A program made the translations under genes and the position numbers. Of a stretch of 64,000 nucleotides of DNA, positions 9,640 to 16,986 are shown in pieces; the first letter of the stretch is position 1; the number at the start of each line of letters is the position of its first letter. Source of the stretch: Terriglobia bacterium (GTDB lineage Bacteria > Acidobacteriota > Terriglobia > Terriglobales > Acidobacteriaceae); the NCBI GenBank assembly GCA_020072585.1, contig JAIQGL010000030.1, positions 83,993 through 147,992 on the forward strand, in the 5' to 3' direction. The notes under the pieces are model-generated. The model searched no databases and was not told the origin of the DNA. It saw only the letters and a list, made by a program, of their open reading frames with translations.

Positions 9640-9714
9640 TGGTAGCGCTACCGGGAATCGAACCCGGGTTTTAAGATTGAGAATCTCACGTCCTAACCCC
9701 TAGACGATAGCGCC
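9640..9714 (-). tRNA. tRNA-Glu (anticodon CTC)
   Basis: Read on the minus strand: acceptor GGCGCTA pairing with TAGCGCT (one G-T at the end), D-arm GTC..GAC, anticodon stem TGAGA/TCTTA with loop TTCTCAA (anticodon CTC), T-arm CCGGG-TTCGATT-CCCGG, discriminator A, and an encoded CCA at 9640-9642. All arms are intact. Its 5' part (through the anticodon loop) is inside the 41-bp att core, and the integrase gene ends inside it. Confidence 0.95.
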
Positions 9715-9715
9715 A
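9675..9715. other. attL core (41-bp direct repeat, left copy)
   Basis: Identical over 41 bases to 24932-24972. It covers the 5' end, D-arm and anticodon region of tRNA-Glu plus one base upstream. The flanking bases differ from the right copy on both sides, so the repeat length is exact. Because the T-arm and 3' end lie only to the left, the tRNA is complete here and not at the right copy. Confidence 0.92.
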
Positions 9716-10850
9716 TCAATGACTTACGGACTTTCTTTGGTGATTTTTTCACTAATGTTTCACTTACGGGCTGTACCGTGGTGGCTTCCAAGCGGCGCAT
9801 GGCGCTAGACACATCATCGGTTGAAACGATGTGGTAACGGTCAAACACGCTGCGCGTTTTGTGGCCACTGATTCGCATTGCTACCCGTTCGGGAACACCG
9901 GCATTCACAAGGTTGCGTATCGCTGAGCGGCGCAAATCGTGAATGATTAGACCCTTGTACTGCGGGTCGTGTGGTTTGCCCGGCACGTCGATAATAATTC
10001 CAAGTCCAGCGCCCGCGCAAGCCTTGCGCCATTCCTTTGTGAGATTCACGGCGCTGAACGCCTTTCCTTCCTTGGGCGTTATTTCCTCAAGCATGTTTAC
10101 CAGCACACCCGGCATCGGCACATTGCGTGCTTCGTCACCCTTCGTTTGCTCTGCCTCAAGGCGTATGATGCGGCGGTCCAAGTCCACCTGTGACCATTCG
10201 ATTTCCAGAGCTTCACCCAAGCGCACACCGCAGTAGTAAAGCAGCGTTACCAGCGGGCGCAGGTGCGACGGTAACAGCCCCGCAAGCTGTTCAAACTTAT
10301 CCAGCGGCAGAAACCCCTTACGGGCGGGCGGTTCCTTCAGCAAACGAATCACAGGCACGAATTGCAGCTTGCCATCTTCGTGAGCAATGCGCAGCATACG
10401 ACGCAAAGCAGAGAGTGAACGATTGATAACGGCGTTGCCCATTCCTTCCACTTGGCGCTGGCGCACAAACTCCCTGGCTGCGTCCGTCGTAATCAGCGAT
10501 ACAGGTACGCCCGGCGCATCTGCGGAGAAACTGAAAAACTTGTCCAACGGTTTCAGGCTTGGGATGCCTTCGGTGCCGTCCGCATACGTGTGCAGCGATT
10601 TGTTACCACGTTCCATGTAATTGGACAGCAACGCGGCGCGCAGATCGCCGTAGTACACCTTTTTGTCCGGCGCTGCAAAACCTCTATCACGGTCACCCAT
10701 TAACCGGCGCAACTCGCCTAGTGCTTCCTGCCGTACTTTTGTTTTGGTGCTCACGCGTATCTGACGCCCGGCTTGATAGAACTGTGCGTACCAAACTTTG
10801 CACTTCCCTATCCGAATCAGCGACCCTTCACCCTTAGCACGCCTTGCCAT
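9693..10850 (-). CDS. int: Tyrosine recombinase (integrase)
   Basis: 385 residues. The N-terminal part holds a SAM-like core-binding domain (about 110-180). The catalytic domain shows the first Arg in YYCGVRLGEALEIEW, then HDLRRSAIRN, then SGHKTRSVFDRYH with the nucleophilic Tyr: the R...HxxR...H...Y set. The last codons (ALSSRG, stop) are written in the att core inside tRNA-Glu, so the C-terminus depends on the attachment sequence. An AAAGGCGGG-like site precedes the ATG. It catalyses site-specific insertion and excision of the element. It is transcribed toward the tRNA and away from all other early genes. Confidence 0.95.
   Translation of the reverse strand: MARRAKGEGSLIRIGKCKVWYAQFYQAGRQIRVSTKTKVRQEALGELRRLMGDRDRGFAAPDKKVYYGDLRAALLSNYMERGNKSLHTYADGTEGIPSLKPLDKFFSFSADAPGVPVSLITTDAAREFVRQRQVEGMGNAVINRSLSALRRMLRIAHEDGKLQFVPVIRLLKEPPARKGFLPLDKFEQLAGLLPSHLRPLVTLLYYCGVRLGEALEIEWSQVDLDRRIIRLEAEQTKGDEARNVPMPGVLVNMLEEITPKEGKAFSAVNLTKEWRKACAGAGLGIIIDVPGKPHDPQYKGLIIHDLRRSAIRNLVNAGVPERVAMRISGHKTRSVFDRYHIVSTDDVSSAMRRLEATTVQPVSETLVKKSPKKVRKSLMALSSRG
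9716..9769. promoter_or_regulatory. Candidate attP arm-type sites, left
   Basis: Next to the core are TCAATGACTTACG (9716-9728), TTTTTTCACTAATG (9744-9757) and TTTCACTTACGG (9758-9769), inside the 3' end of int. The first recurs inverted at 24890-24902 and the second recurs at 24838-24851. Their presence in both arms suggests integrase or excisionase binding. This is inference from repetition only. Confidence 0.5.
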
Positions 10851-10930
10851 GTTTGTTCCCGCCTTTCACCAATAAATCTAACATCCTAAGTGAAACATTG
10901 CAAGGGCAAAATAGCATACGCTGATTTGTG

Positions 10931-10958
10931 TTGACACGCAACTGCTTTTGGTGATACT
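10931..10958 (+). promoter_or_regulatory. Candidate early promoter (rightward)
   Basis: TTGACA at 10931-10936, then a 16-base spacer, then GATACT. It lies in the 246-base gap between divergent int and the excisionase-like gene and would drive the rightward early genes. The -35 is perfect and the -10 matches TATAAT at four or five positions depending on alignment. Confidence 0.5.
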
Positions 10959-11096
10959 CTGGTTGTGTTGGTTGGCGCTGCGTGGCCCATATAGGATTTG
11001 ATAACCAAGCGAGGGATGAACACGCAGCGTAACCAGCCCTTCTATACCCGGCGCTCACGCGACCGTTACACACCGCCTAAAAACTAGGGAACACCA

Positions 11097-11408
11097 ATGG
11101 AACCCGCAAAGGGTGACGCCCGTCTGCTTACCGTCAAAGAAGCAGCAACATACCTTGCATCTACCGTGTGGTTTGTGCGCAGTCTCGCATGGGAACGGCG
11201 CGTACCGTTCTTGAAGCTGGGTAAACGCGTGTGCTTTGATCGCGTGGACCTTGATAAATTCATCGAACAAGAAAAATCAGCGACCAAGAAAACAGCAGAG
11301 TACGACAACATCTTACGGCCAGGGAACCACGAAACGCCAGCGACGGCGCGTGTGCGACCTTTAGGTGACGTTAGTTTTGTCCCGGCACAAAAGCAGGTGC
11401 GGCAATGA
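11097..11408 (+). CDS. Excisionase-family helix-turn-helix protein
   Basis: 103 residues. The core LLTVKEAATYLASTVWFV followed by WERRVPFLKLGKRVCF and DLDKFIEQ is the winged-helix pattern of the excisionase/MerR-like DNA-binding domain (helix, turn, recognition helix, wing, C-terminal helix). Placed divergently from int, it is the obvious candidate for directionality control (Xis) or for an AlpA-type activator of int. The ATG has AGGGA upstream. The stop overlaps the next start (ATGA). The last 40 residues are basic and of no known family. Confidence 0.8.
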   Translation: MEPAKGDARLLTVKEAATYLASTVWFVRSLAWERRVPFLKLGKRVCFDRVDLDKFIEQEKSATKKTAEYDNILRPGNHETPATARVRPLGDVSFVPAQKQVRQ

Positions 11409-11866
11409 ATACCGTGACGAAAAACGTCACGGAAAATACCACGCGAAAACGCGGCAGACCCAGGCTTTACCCCAATGACACGCCTAAAGAACTGTCCGCG
11501 CTGCGTTCGCGTGCGTACCGTGAAAGAGTCAAACGCAGAAAAGACAAAGAGTTTCGTAAAGAGGTCCGCAAAGAAATGCGCAAGCAAGCGCGTGAAAATC
11601 CTATGTCCGTTGAAATAGGTGAGGACACGCTTAAAAGTTTCCAAGATGCAGCCCGTGCCCAGCGTGAAAACACACAGTATGATGCACAGCGCCAGCGTGC
11701 CGAAGCGGAAAAAGACCAGCGGGCTATCCAGGATGAAATCATTGACGCCGGTATGAAAGCCCTGGCAATGAAGCACCATCCCGACCGTGGCGGGTCTACC
11801 GAAGATATGCAAAGGGTCAACGCGGCGGTAGAGCGGCTACGAAGGATGAATAGTCAAATGAATTAA
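11405..11866 (+). CDS. J-domain-like protein with basic, coiled N-terminus
   Basis: 153 residues. Residues 14-22 hold an AT-hook-like RKRGRPR; about 35-70 is a highly charged helix; the C-terminal about 45 residues read as helix II-HPD-helix III of a DnaJ domain: GMKALAMKHHPDRGGSTED then NAAVERLRRM, with HPD at 125-127. Helix I is not clear. HPD is the motif by which J-proteins stimulate Hsp70 (DnaK) ATPase, so this may recruit host DnaK, for example to replication or assembly complexes as lambda does. Translationally coupled to the gene before it. A 19-base palindrome lies in its first codons and again right after its stop. Confidence 0.65.
   Translation: MNTVTKNVTENTTRKRGRPRLYPNDTPKELSALRSRAYRERVKRRKDKEFRKEVRKEMRKQARENPMSVEIGEDTLKSFQDAARAQRENTQYDAQRQRAEAEKDQRAIQDEIIDAGMKALAMKHHPDRGGSTEDMQRVNAAVERLRRMNSQMN
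11413..11431. repeat. 19-bp palindrome, copy 1
   Basis: CGTGACGAAAAACGTCACG: a 7-bp perfect stem around AAAAA, within codons 3-9 of the J-domain-like gene. Identical to 11867-11885. In mRNA this hairpin would start about 8 bases after the start codon and could affect initiation. Confidence 0.8.
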
Positions 11867-11885
11867 CGTGACGAAAAACGTCACG
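11867..11885. repeat. 19-bp palindrome, copy 2
   Basis: Exact second copy of the palindrome at 11413-11431, beginning at the base after the stop codon of the J-domain-like gene and ending 13 bases before the convergent zinc-ribbon gene stop. It has no T-run, so it is a poor intrinsic terminator; an operator or processing hairpin is possible. Confidence 0.8.
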
Positions 11886-11897
11886 CTAATTGTGCAA

Positions 11898-12197
11898 TCA
11901 CTTCGGCGTCGGCAGTCCATACAACGCCGGGTGCGCCAGCATTATGCGTAGCGTACGCTCCACAATCGGCGCGACGCGGGCGCATAGGCAGAGGCAATCT
12001 TCACTCTCACAAATTACCTGGTTGCAACCTTTGCATATTACGCAATCATCTTGGTTAGCGGGCGCGTTGCAGGTTGGGCACGTACCGGACTTCGGGAATA
12101 ACACTAGTTTGCCTTGCGGGTTATTTGTGGTGGTGTCTTTGTTGGTACGCGGGAATTGCAGAAGATTATGTGCGGGTGTTACTGTGTGTGTGGCCAC
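11898..12197 (-). CDS. Small Cys-rich (zinc-ribbon-like) protein
   Basis: 99 residues from a GTG start at 12197, with AAAGG about 11 bases upstream. The middle holds CPTC, then CVICKGC, then CESEDCLCLC: at least eight cysteines in CxxC-like pairs, which suggests one or two structural zinc sites. The N-terminal 30 residues are polar and low in complexity. It runs opposite to the neighbouring early genes and converges on the J-domain-like gene. The opposite-strand frame here is equally open but has no protein-like features, so the minus-strand reading is preferred. Function unknown; DNA or protein binding is plausible. Confidence 0.55.
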   Translation of the reverse strand: MATHTVTPAHNLLQFPRTNKDTTTNNPQGKLVLFPKSGTCPTCNAPANQDDCVICKGCNQVICESEDCLCLCARVAPIVERTLRIMLAHPALYGLPTPK

Positions 12198-12517
12198 GGG
12201 AGCTTTAACCTTTCGTGGTGCTCGTCGGTCCGTGGGAGTGGCAACTCCTGCGGGCCGTTTTACTTTTGGACGTTATGACAAAGCGGAATGTAGTACACAC
12301 AGAGATCATTTGCAAGTCTTATTTTTCGCGTAACTATAGGTTGACAATGCACTTAAATAGGGTGTCACGTAGTTTATTCTAGACACACTAACCCTGTGTG
12401 AGTAAACTTAACAATTCTTATCCTCAGATTGACACCAAATCGTGTATAATGGAAGTGTAGTCGAAATTTCCCCGCGTTAATACACACCGCTGCAACATCC
12501 CCAAGGACCACAACACA
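12198..12517. promoter_or_regulatory. Intergenic control region before the ParB-like gene
   Basis: About 320 bases without a gene, clearly AT-richer near 12340-12480. It contains TTGACA at 12341 and 12429 and a perfect TATAAT at 12445-12450, but no pair at normal spacing, so the TATAAT may need an activator. ATTGACAC and GTGTATAAT partly mirror each other. Likely the divergent control region for the ParB-like operon and the zinc-ribbon gene. Confidence 0.4.
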
Positions 12518-12952
12518 ATGCAAACCGATGAGCGCACCACTGCGCCCGCATCCTTCCTTCCTGACCCTATCACCATTGACCTTGAGTTTGACGCGCTGTT
12601 ACCTGCGTTAAAGCCCTACGAGCACGCATTGCTTGAGCACAGCATTTTGCTTGAAGGGTGCCGCGACCCGCTGGCTGTATGGGCGGTAGACAGAAAGCTG
12701 TTATTGCTGGACGGTCACGCACGATACAACATCTGCAAGAAACACGGTCTACCGTTCACCACCAAAGAAATAACGCTGGCCAGCCGTGACCACGCACTGC
12801 TATGGATAGAAGAAAACCAGCTTTGCCGCAGCAACCTTAACGATGACCAAAGCATTGCCTTATTGGGAGACCTTCAGGATAGCGGTGCGTTCACAGCGGA
12901 AAAGTTCAATGGCATACTTAACGGCGTTGCGCCGCAGGCGGTGACAGCGTGA
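12518..12952 (+). CDS. ParB/Srx-domain protein
   Basis: 144 residues. Residues 20-115 follow the ParB N-terminal (sulfiredoxin-like) fold: PYEHALLEHSILLEG, DPLAVW, LLLDGHARYNICKKHGLPF, then WIEENQLCRSNLNDDQ, the last matching the NQ..R.NL..DQ box of ParB/RepB-like proteins. The helix-turn-helix and dimerisation domains of true ParB are absent. Phage and plasmid versions act in replication control, DNA modification or as NTP-dependent switches; which applies here is unknown. An AAGGA site precedes the ATG. The stop overlaps the next start (GTGA). Confidence 0.8.
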   Translation: MQTDERTTAPASFLPDPITIDLEFDALLPALKPYEHALLEHSILLEGCRDPLAVWAVDRKLLLLDGHARYNICKKHGLPFTTKEITLASRDHALLWIEENQLCRSNLNDDQSIALLGDLQDSGAFTAEKFNGILNGVAPQAVTA

Positions 12953-13155
12953 CCCGCAGCGAAGCCGCGTTGGTAAAGCAATACGGCCACACCATCGCAC
13001 GCAAAGCGATACAGGCAGCGCGAGACAAACGCCTGCGGTTGTGGCTGGACGATAACCAGCCGATGACAGACGAGGGCGAAGCGCGATATGCCGGTGCGGT
13101 CGCCAGAAACCTTGCGCAGCGAAAAGCGGCCAGCCGCCCTGTCGTGAGAATCTAA
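12949..13155 (+). CDS. Small basic protein, unknown
   Basis: 68 residues from a GTG overlapping the stop of the ParB-like gene (GTGA), a strong sign of translational coupling. Mostly helical, with alternating Arg/Lys and Ala (RKAIQAARDKRLRLWLDD), net positive, with no recognised domain. It may be a partner of the ParB-like protein. Confidence 0.6.
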   Translation: MTRSEAALVKQYGHTIARKAIQAARDKRLRLWLDDNQPMTDEGEARYAGAVARNLAQRKAASRPVVRI

Positions 13156-13573
13156 AAAAAAATCACCAATGGTTTACCTGCGAACAGTTCCGCACGCCCG
13201 TGGCGGTTGCCGGTTTCTGCCCTATTGGTTTTTGTAGGGCATGAAACAAGGCAAATGGAGCAAAGCGACATGACGGCTGTTCAGCAGGATAACCCAAAGT
13301 AGGACACAGGTTTTGTGGGCGATTTTATTACGTAGTTTGTAATAAAAACTTTGGACAAAGGTAGCGCACTGAAACGTCCTACGTTGAAAAGAGATTTGCA
13401 ATGCTATAAGCAGAGCAAAACCTTTGTGGTACCGCAGGAAACCCGCTGTTTATGCGTAGTTGACAAAGAGTCTGACTGCAACCATTGCCGAGTATGTATG
13501 TATCCAGTACTACATAAGCTTGGCAATCATTGCCAACATTCTGACCGAAGATTTCCGAGTAAGGGAGAACGAA
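13156..13573. promoter_or_regulatory. Intergenic region with AT-rich inverted repeat
   Basis: About 420 bases with no convincing gene. A 9-bp inverted repeat TTTTATTAC/GTAATAAAA (13323-13331 and 13339-13347) surrounds a 7-base loop; it could be an operator or a hairpin. The open frame upstream of the next gene is not used, see that entry. Confidence 0.4.
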
Positions 13574-14209
13574 GTGAATTGCAAAGAGGCACAGGCGCAA
13601 GTTAAGGAAAAGGCATTCGGTAAATACCATTTCAGGGCAGCGCAGCTATTAACCAGGCTGGTAAATGCCACGTATAGCCCTACGGATGCGGCGCGGGACA
13701 TTGAAGGTGTACCTATTAAGAAGAAAATAGCCACTATTCAAGGCTGGCTTAACGGCATCGGAAACCGGCAGCTTTTCAATCTGTTTTCTCAGCTTGAAGA
13801 AGTTACCGTTACGAAGCGGGTGCCGGGTTGGATTACAGTGGTGCTGAACCTAGAACCACTCAAGACGGCAGAAAAGGCTACACACAAGGCCAAGCGTACA
13901 CTTGCACAACGTGCAGCAGACCGCGCTAGTAAGGCGCGGCAGACCTATGCGGAGAAGAGAAAGGCTGCACGTTTGACAGACGCGGCCACAGCCATGCGGG
14001 AACACAAAGAAAGATTCTTTGATACCGTGCTCAAAAGTGGATACAGCGCGGAAACGCTGCACAAACATGGTTCACTGATTAAGGCAGAAACGCCAAAGGC
14101 CGATACCGTGGAGGACAAATCAGCCTCCCCGCTAAAGCCCTTGCCCGTTGCACCTGTGCCGGTGGTGCACACAGTGCGCCGTGGTCCTATCAAGGTCGCC
14201 GGGCAATGA
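13574..14209 (+). CDS. Element protein of unknown function (Lys/Ala-rich)
   Basis: 211 residues from GTG 13574, chosen because AAGGGAG lies 7 bases upstream, whereas the longer frame (from 13460) has no ribosome site and a non-protein-like start. Residues 15-85 look globular (RAAQLLTRLVNATYSP, GWLNGIGNRQLFNLF); from about 100 on it is a basic helix (KATHKAKRTLAQRAADRASKARQ), then a Pro/Ala tail. I do not recognise the family. Its position between the ParB-like and sigma-like genes suggests DNA metabolism or regulation. The stop overlaps the next start (ATGA). Confidence 0.65.
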   Translation: MNCKEAQAQVKEKAFGKYHFRAAQLLTRLVNATYSPTDAARDIEGVPIKKKIATIQGWLNGIGNRQLFNLFSQLEEVTVTKRVPGWITVVLNLEPLKTAEKATHKAKRTLAQRAADRASKARQTYAEKRKAARLTDAATAMREHKERFFDTVLKSGYSAETLHKHGSLIKAETPKADTVEDKSASPLKPLPVAPVPVVHTVRRGPIKVAGQ

Positions 14210-14865
14210 CGCGCCAGGTTGCTAACGAAGTCAGCGCCACCCGCGCCCGCCTAGTCGCAGCCGCAAAGAACACTGCGCCGGTCACGCGCCGGGCGGCAGC
14301 ACAAATGTGCAACGATCTGAGACAGTGGTCCACGTGGAAGCTGGAAGGTTTGGAGCTGCCCAGGTTGCCGCGCCGGATACGCGTAGGACTTGCAAAGCCC
14401 GCACACAGTGCAAAGAAAGTATCTGCGTCCAACTTGGACGCTCATAGGTTAGAAAAAATAAATTCGGAAAACGTGCAAAAACAGAAACCAGCCGCTACTA
14501 AGTTGTTGGGCGGGGCACTTCCAACACAAAAAATGTTGGAATACCTGGCCGCTGATTATGGCGTGTGCATTGCAATCGCAATGGCCATCACGCACAGCGA
14601 CCAAACGGCGGAAGAAGTAGTGTCCGAGTGTACCGCGTCGGCTGTTGAGCAAATACAGGCCGGGAAGGTCCGCGCTGACAACGCCGAAAAGTTCCACGCG
14701 TGGCTGCACACGATTGTGCGCCGCAACGCAATGCGCCGCGCCGGTCAGTCTGAAAGCACGTTCGTTGAATATGTTGAACAAGGCACCAGCGTTGACTTTG
14801 GATGCACAGAGTTCGACCACGCCCGCGTGTGGGGAACCGGCAAAGGTATGCCCCACGCAGAGTAG
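14206..14865 (+). CDS. Sigma-70 region-2-like protein lacking region 4
   Basis: 219 residues. The first 100 are basic and disordered-looking. Residues about 110-185 resemble sigma region 2: YGVCIAIAMAITHSDQTAEEVVSECT, then AEKFHAWLHTIVRRNAMRRAGQ, matching the D.AEE.vq......F.aWL..I.rN pattern of ECF-type sigmas (Trp at about 166). Only about 35 residues follow, so the -35-binding region 4 is missing. Phages often place a small transcription activator (RinA, ArpU, Q-like) just before the late genes; this protein may do that job. Coupled by ATGA to the gene before it. Confidence 0.55.
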   Translation: MTRQVANEVSATRARLVAAAKNTAPVTRRAAAQMCNDLRQWSTWKLEGLELPRLPRRIRVGLAKPAHSAKKVSASNLDAHRLEKINSENVQKQKPAATKLLGGALPTQKMLEYLAADYGVCIAIAMAITHSDQTAEEVVSECTASAVEQIQAGKVRADNAEKFHAWLHTIVRRNAMRRAGQSESTFVEYVEQGTSVDFGCTEFDHARVWGTGKGMPHAE

Positions 14866-15153
14866 TTTTTAAGTTTGAGCCAACAACCGATGCCGCCCGC
14901 AGTAAGCGGGGTATCCGTTCAATGGAACGGTACGGCACACCCCGTTGCTGGCCAAAGATTCCGCACTGTCAAATCCTTAGCGTCGGCGCGGGATAAAGCC
15001 CGCCGTTGCATGACCACAATGGCGGGCAACCATTTCAAAGATTGTGTTCGCTGCCTACCTACTTCAGGGCAGAGGACACCAGCCGGGCCGCTTCTTTGGG
15101 GAGAGCCGCCCGGCTTTTCTAACTTTCACGTCCAACGAAGGGAAAACCACCAA
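14866..15153. promoter_or_regulatory. Intergenic leader before late genes
   Basis: About 290 bases. The frame of the next gene is open through here but lacks a ribosome site and protein-like composition. It contains the terminator-like hairpin at 15081-15120 just before the next start, so it may be an early/late boundary or an attenuated leader. Confidence 0.4.
15081..15120 (+). terminator. Rho-independent terminator-like hairpin
   Basis: AGCCGGGC (15081-15088) pairs with GCCCGGCT (15108-15115), followed by TTTTCT. It lies after the sigma-like gene and 34 bases before the next start codon. Classic terminator form; the large 19-base loop is a little unusual. Confidence 0.7.
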
Positions 15154-16605
15154 ATGTCTTTTGTAGTTATTTCGATGGACGATAGCAGCGCCGTTGCTTG
15201 CTCTGAAGATCGCGCCGGTATCGGCGGCGGTCCTGATGGGACACCCTTTGTTCTTGTGCCGGGCAACCACATAAAGAGCTTTGCTGTAAACCCGCAAATG
15301 CTTTTCGCCATCGTTGGACGCGTGACCGCAGCCAATGCAGTGAAACGCGCCGTTGCTGCGCTGGGCCACTTCAGCTTCGCACGGCTGGCCGCTATCATTC
15401 CGGCCATTGCAAGAGCGGCGCGTGACCAAGAAGGCGCAGGCGCAAGGTTGAACATGTCGCTTGCAGGTTGGGACGCAGAAGCCCAGAAAATGCGCGCCGT
15501 GATTTGGAATATCTGGGGCGATCAAGACGACCACAAGCAGATTGATGTGGAACCCAAGCGCGGCGGCGAACGCTGTTATTGGGTTCTCGGTTCTAGTGAA
15601 GAAGCGCAAACCATGGCGCTTAATCTAATGGTTGGCGCAAAGGTTCCCGATGCCTTCGCAGGCGTTTTTGCAAAGTTGTCAGACAGGTTCCCGGAGATTG
15701 GAAACGTTCTTACCGTTAACGCGGTATCGCGTCCCACAGGTGGCATATGCCGCGTGCAAGATTTGACCGACGGTGCTAGCTACGTTAAGACACCGCCCAA
15801 CCAGGTGCAATATATTAGCGCCACGACCGGCAAGGTTCCGGCGTCAACAATGCTTAATACCCAAGGCGCGATTGTTCCCGCCGTGGGTGTGCCTGTAACA
15901 GTTAACCTATCGCCAACTTCAATAGAAGTTGTAACAACGAACCAAACGCGGTGGTTTGGCGACGGCGCGACTATCACCGTGCTGGCTACGGACACAACAT
16001 TTTCAGGTCTAGCCAATAGCACCACGTACTACCTATACATGCGTTATAACGTAGTGACTGGTGTTATTTCTTTTGGTCACGGCGCGGGAACACCACCGAC
16101 AAGCCCTAGTTCGCAGTTCGCTGCCAACTGCTCTTTTGATGGGTTTTCACCGCTGGGCTTGTTGATTATTACAACACAAGCATCGGGCGGCACTGGTGGA
16201 AGTGGCGGCGGTTCATCTGATACCGGCGGCTGCCCATCGGGTGATGAACTTGTGAACGTGCAGGGCCGTGGCGTGATTGCGGCGCGTGACGTTGTGGCAG
16301 GTGATTTAATCCTTGGCGAGAACCTGGCAACGGGTGAAGACGTTTGGCGGCGCGTAACCAGCGTTGAAAAACGGCCTAATTCCACCTGGCGAATCGTGGA
16401 TGGTCACCGCGTAACGCAGAGGGAAACCATTTGGTACAACGGCGCATGGGTGCCCGCGTACACAGTGTCGAAAGAAATTGACGTTCGAGTGGGCTGCACT
16501 TGTTTCATAGCTGTTGAGGCAGAGACACATGACGACCACAATTACCGACTTGTCGGCGGTGAGCGTAGTTTAACAATACACAATCCGATTTTACCAAGGT
16601 CGTAA
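15154..16605 (+). CDS. Appendage-like protein with C-terminal Hint (intein-like) domain
   Basis: 483 residues from ATG 15154 (GAAGGGA 12 bases upstream). Residues 1-200 (VVISMDDSSAVACSEDRAG, then FAIVGRV) loosely resemble an Ntn-hydrolase/proteasome-like fold; 210-340 is beta-rich, fibre-like; 345-358 is a Gly/Ser linker. From Cys360 the sequence follows a Hint domain: CPSGDELVNVQGRGVIAARD, VVAGDLI, a DGHRVTQ...WYNGAWVPAYTV block, and a terminal LTIHNP with His476-Asn477. Hedgehog/intein domains with these residues self-cleave or ligate. The Hint part is about 118 residues, so no homing nuclease. First gene of the structural block. Confidence 0.65.
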   Translation: MSFVVISMDDSSAVACSEDRAGIGGGPDGTPFVLVPGNHIKSFAVNPQMLFAIVGRVTAANAVKRAVAALGHFSFARLAAIIPAIARAARDQEGAGARLNMSLAGWDAEAQKMRAVIWNIWGDQDDHKQIDVEPKRGGERCYWVLGSSEEAQTMALNLMVGAKVPDAFAGVFAKLSDRFPEIGNVLTVNAVSRPTGGICRVQDLTDGASYVKTPPNQVQYISATTGKVPASTMLNTQGAIVPAVGVPVTVNLSPTSIEVVTTNQTRWFGDGATITVLATDTTFSGLANSTTYYLYMRYNVVTGVISFGHGAGTPPTSPSSQFAANCSFDGFSPLGLLIITTQASGGTGGSGGGSSDTGGCPSGDELVNVQGRGVIAARDVVAGDLILGENLATGEDVWRRVTSVEKRPNSTWRIVDGHRVTQRETIWYNGAWVPAYTVSKEIDVRVGCTCFIAVEAETHDDHNYRLVGGERSLTIHNPILPRS

Positions 16606-16608
16606 TCA

Positions 16609-16959
16609 ATGTCAGTAAAAGTGTGGATGCTATCGCAATTCTACGTGGATGATAGTTTGGAAATTCATCCACGTTCACAAATGCACCCAGTTGCGCATGA
16701 CTACGCTGACGAAGATCATACACCCGTCCGTCCTATTGATGAGGATGGCTGGGCGCTGGTTAAAGTCACAACAGATCATGAACGTATTGCACTGGCCAAG
16801 CAAGACTCGCGCATTGTTTACGTGGGTACGCCATGGAACGCGCCGCCCGCAAAAATGCTGGAAGTTTACGCAGACAAGCTGGGCAGCGACACATATTCTA
16901 TGGTTGGTCAAGTGCTACTGAAATTGGCAGAGACCGAACCGTTGTACCTACCGCAATAA
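16609..16959 (+). CDS. Small structural-block protein, unknown
   Basis: 116 residues, starting 3 bases after the Hint protein stop, with AAGG upstream inside the end of that gene. Compact mixed alpha/beta composition (ALVKVTTDHERIALAKQD, then MLEVYADKLGSDTYSMVGQVLL). No recognised domain. Being sandwiched between two appendage-like genes suggests a chaperone or accessory baseplate/fibre protein, by position only. Confidence 0.7.
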   Translation: MSVKVWMLSQFYVDDSLEIHPRSQMHPVAHDYADEDHTPVRPIDEDGWALVKVTTDHERIALAKQDSRIVYVGTPWNAPPAKMLEVYADKLGSDTYSMVGQVLLKLAETEPLYLPQ

Positions 16960-16986
16960 CGTGCACACAGTGCAAAGGAATAACCA

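Noticed and set aside
11890..12333. 147-residue plus-strand frame opposite the zinc-ribbon gene
   Set aside because: No ribosome site and no pattern; the cysteine pairs make sense only on the minus strand.
12341..12450. TTGACA/TATAAT promoter before the ParB-like gene
   Set aside because: Both boxes exist, but the spacings are about 10 or over 90 bases, so no standard promoter can be drawn.
14875..15153. N-terminal extension of the Hint protein
   Set aside because: Open frame, but no ribosome site, low protein likeness, and a terminator hairpin inside it; start placed at 15154.
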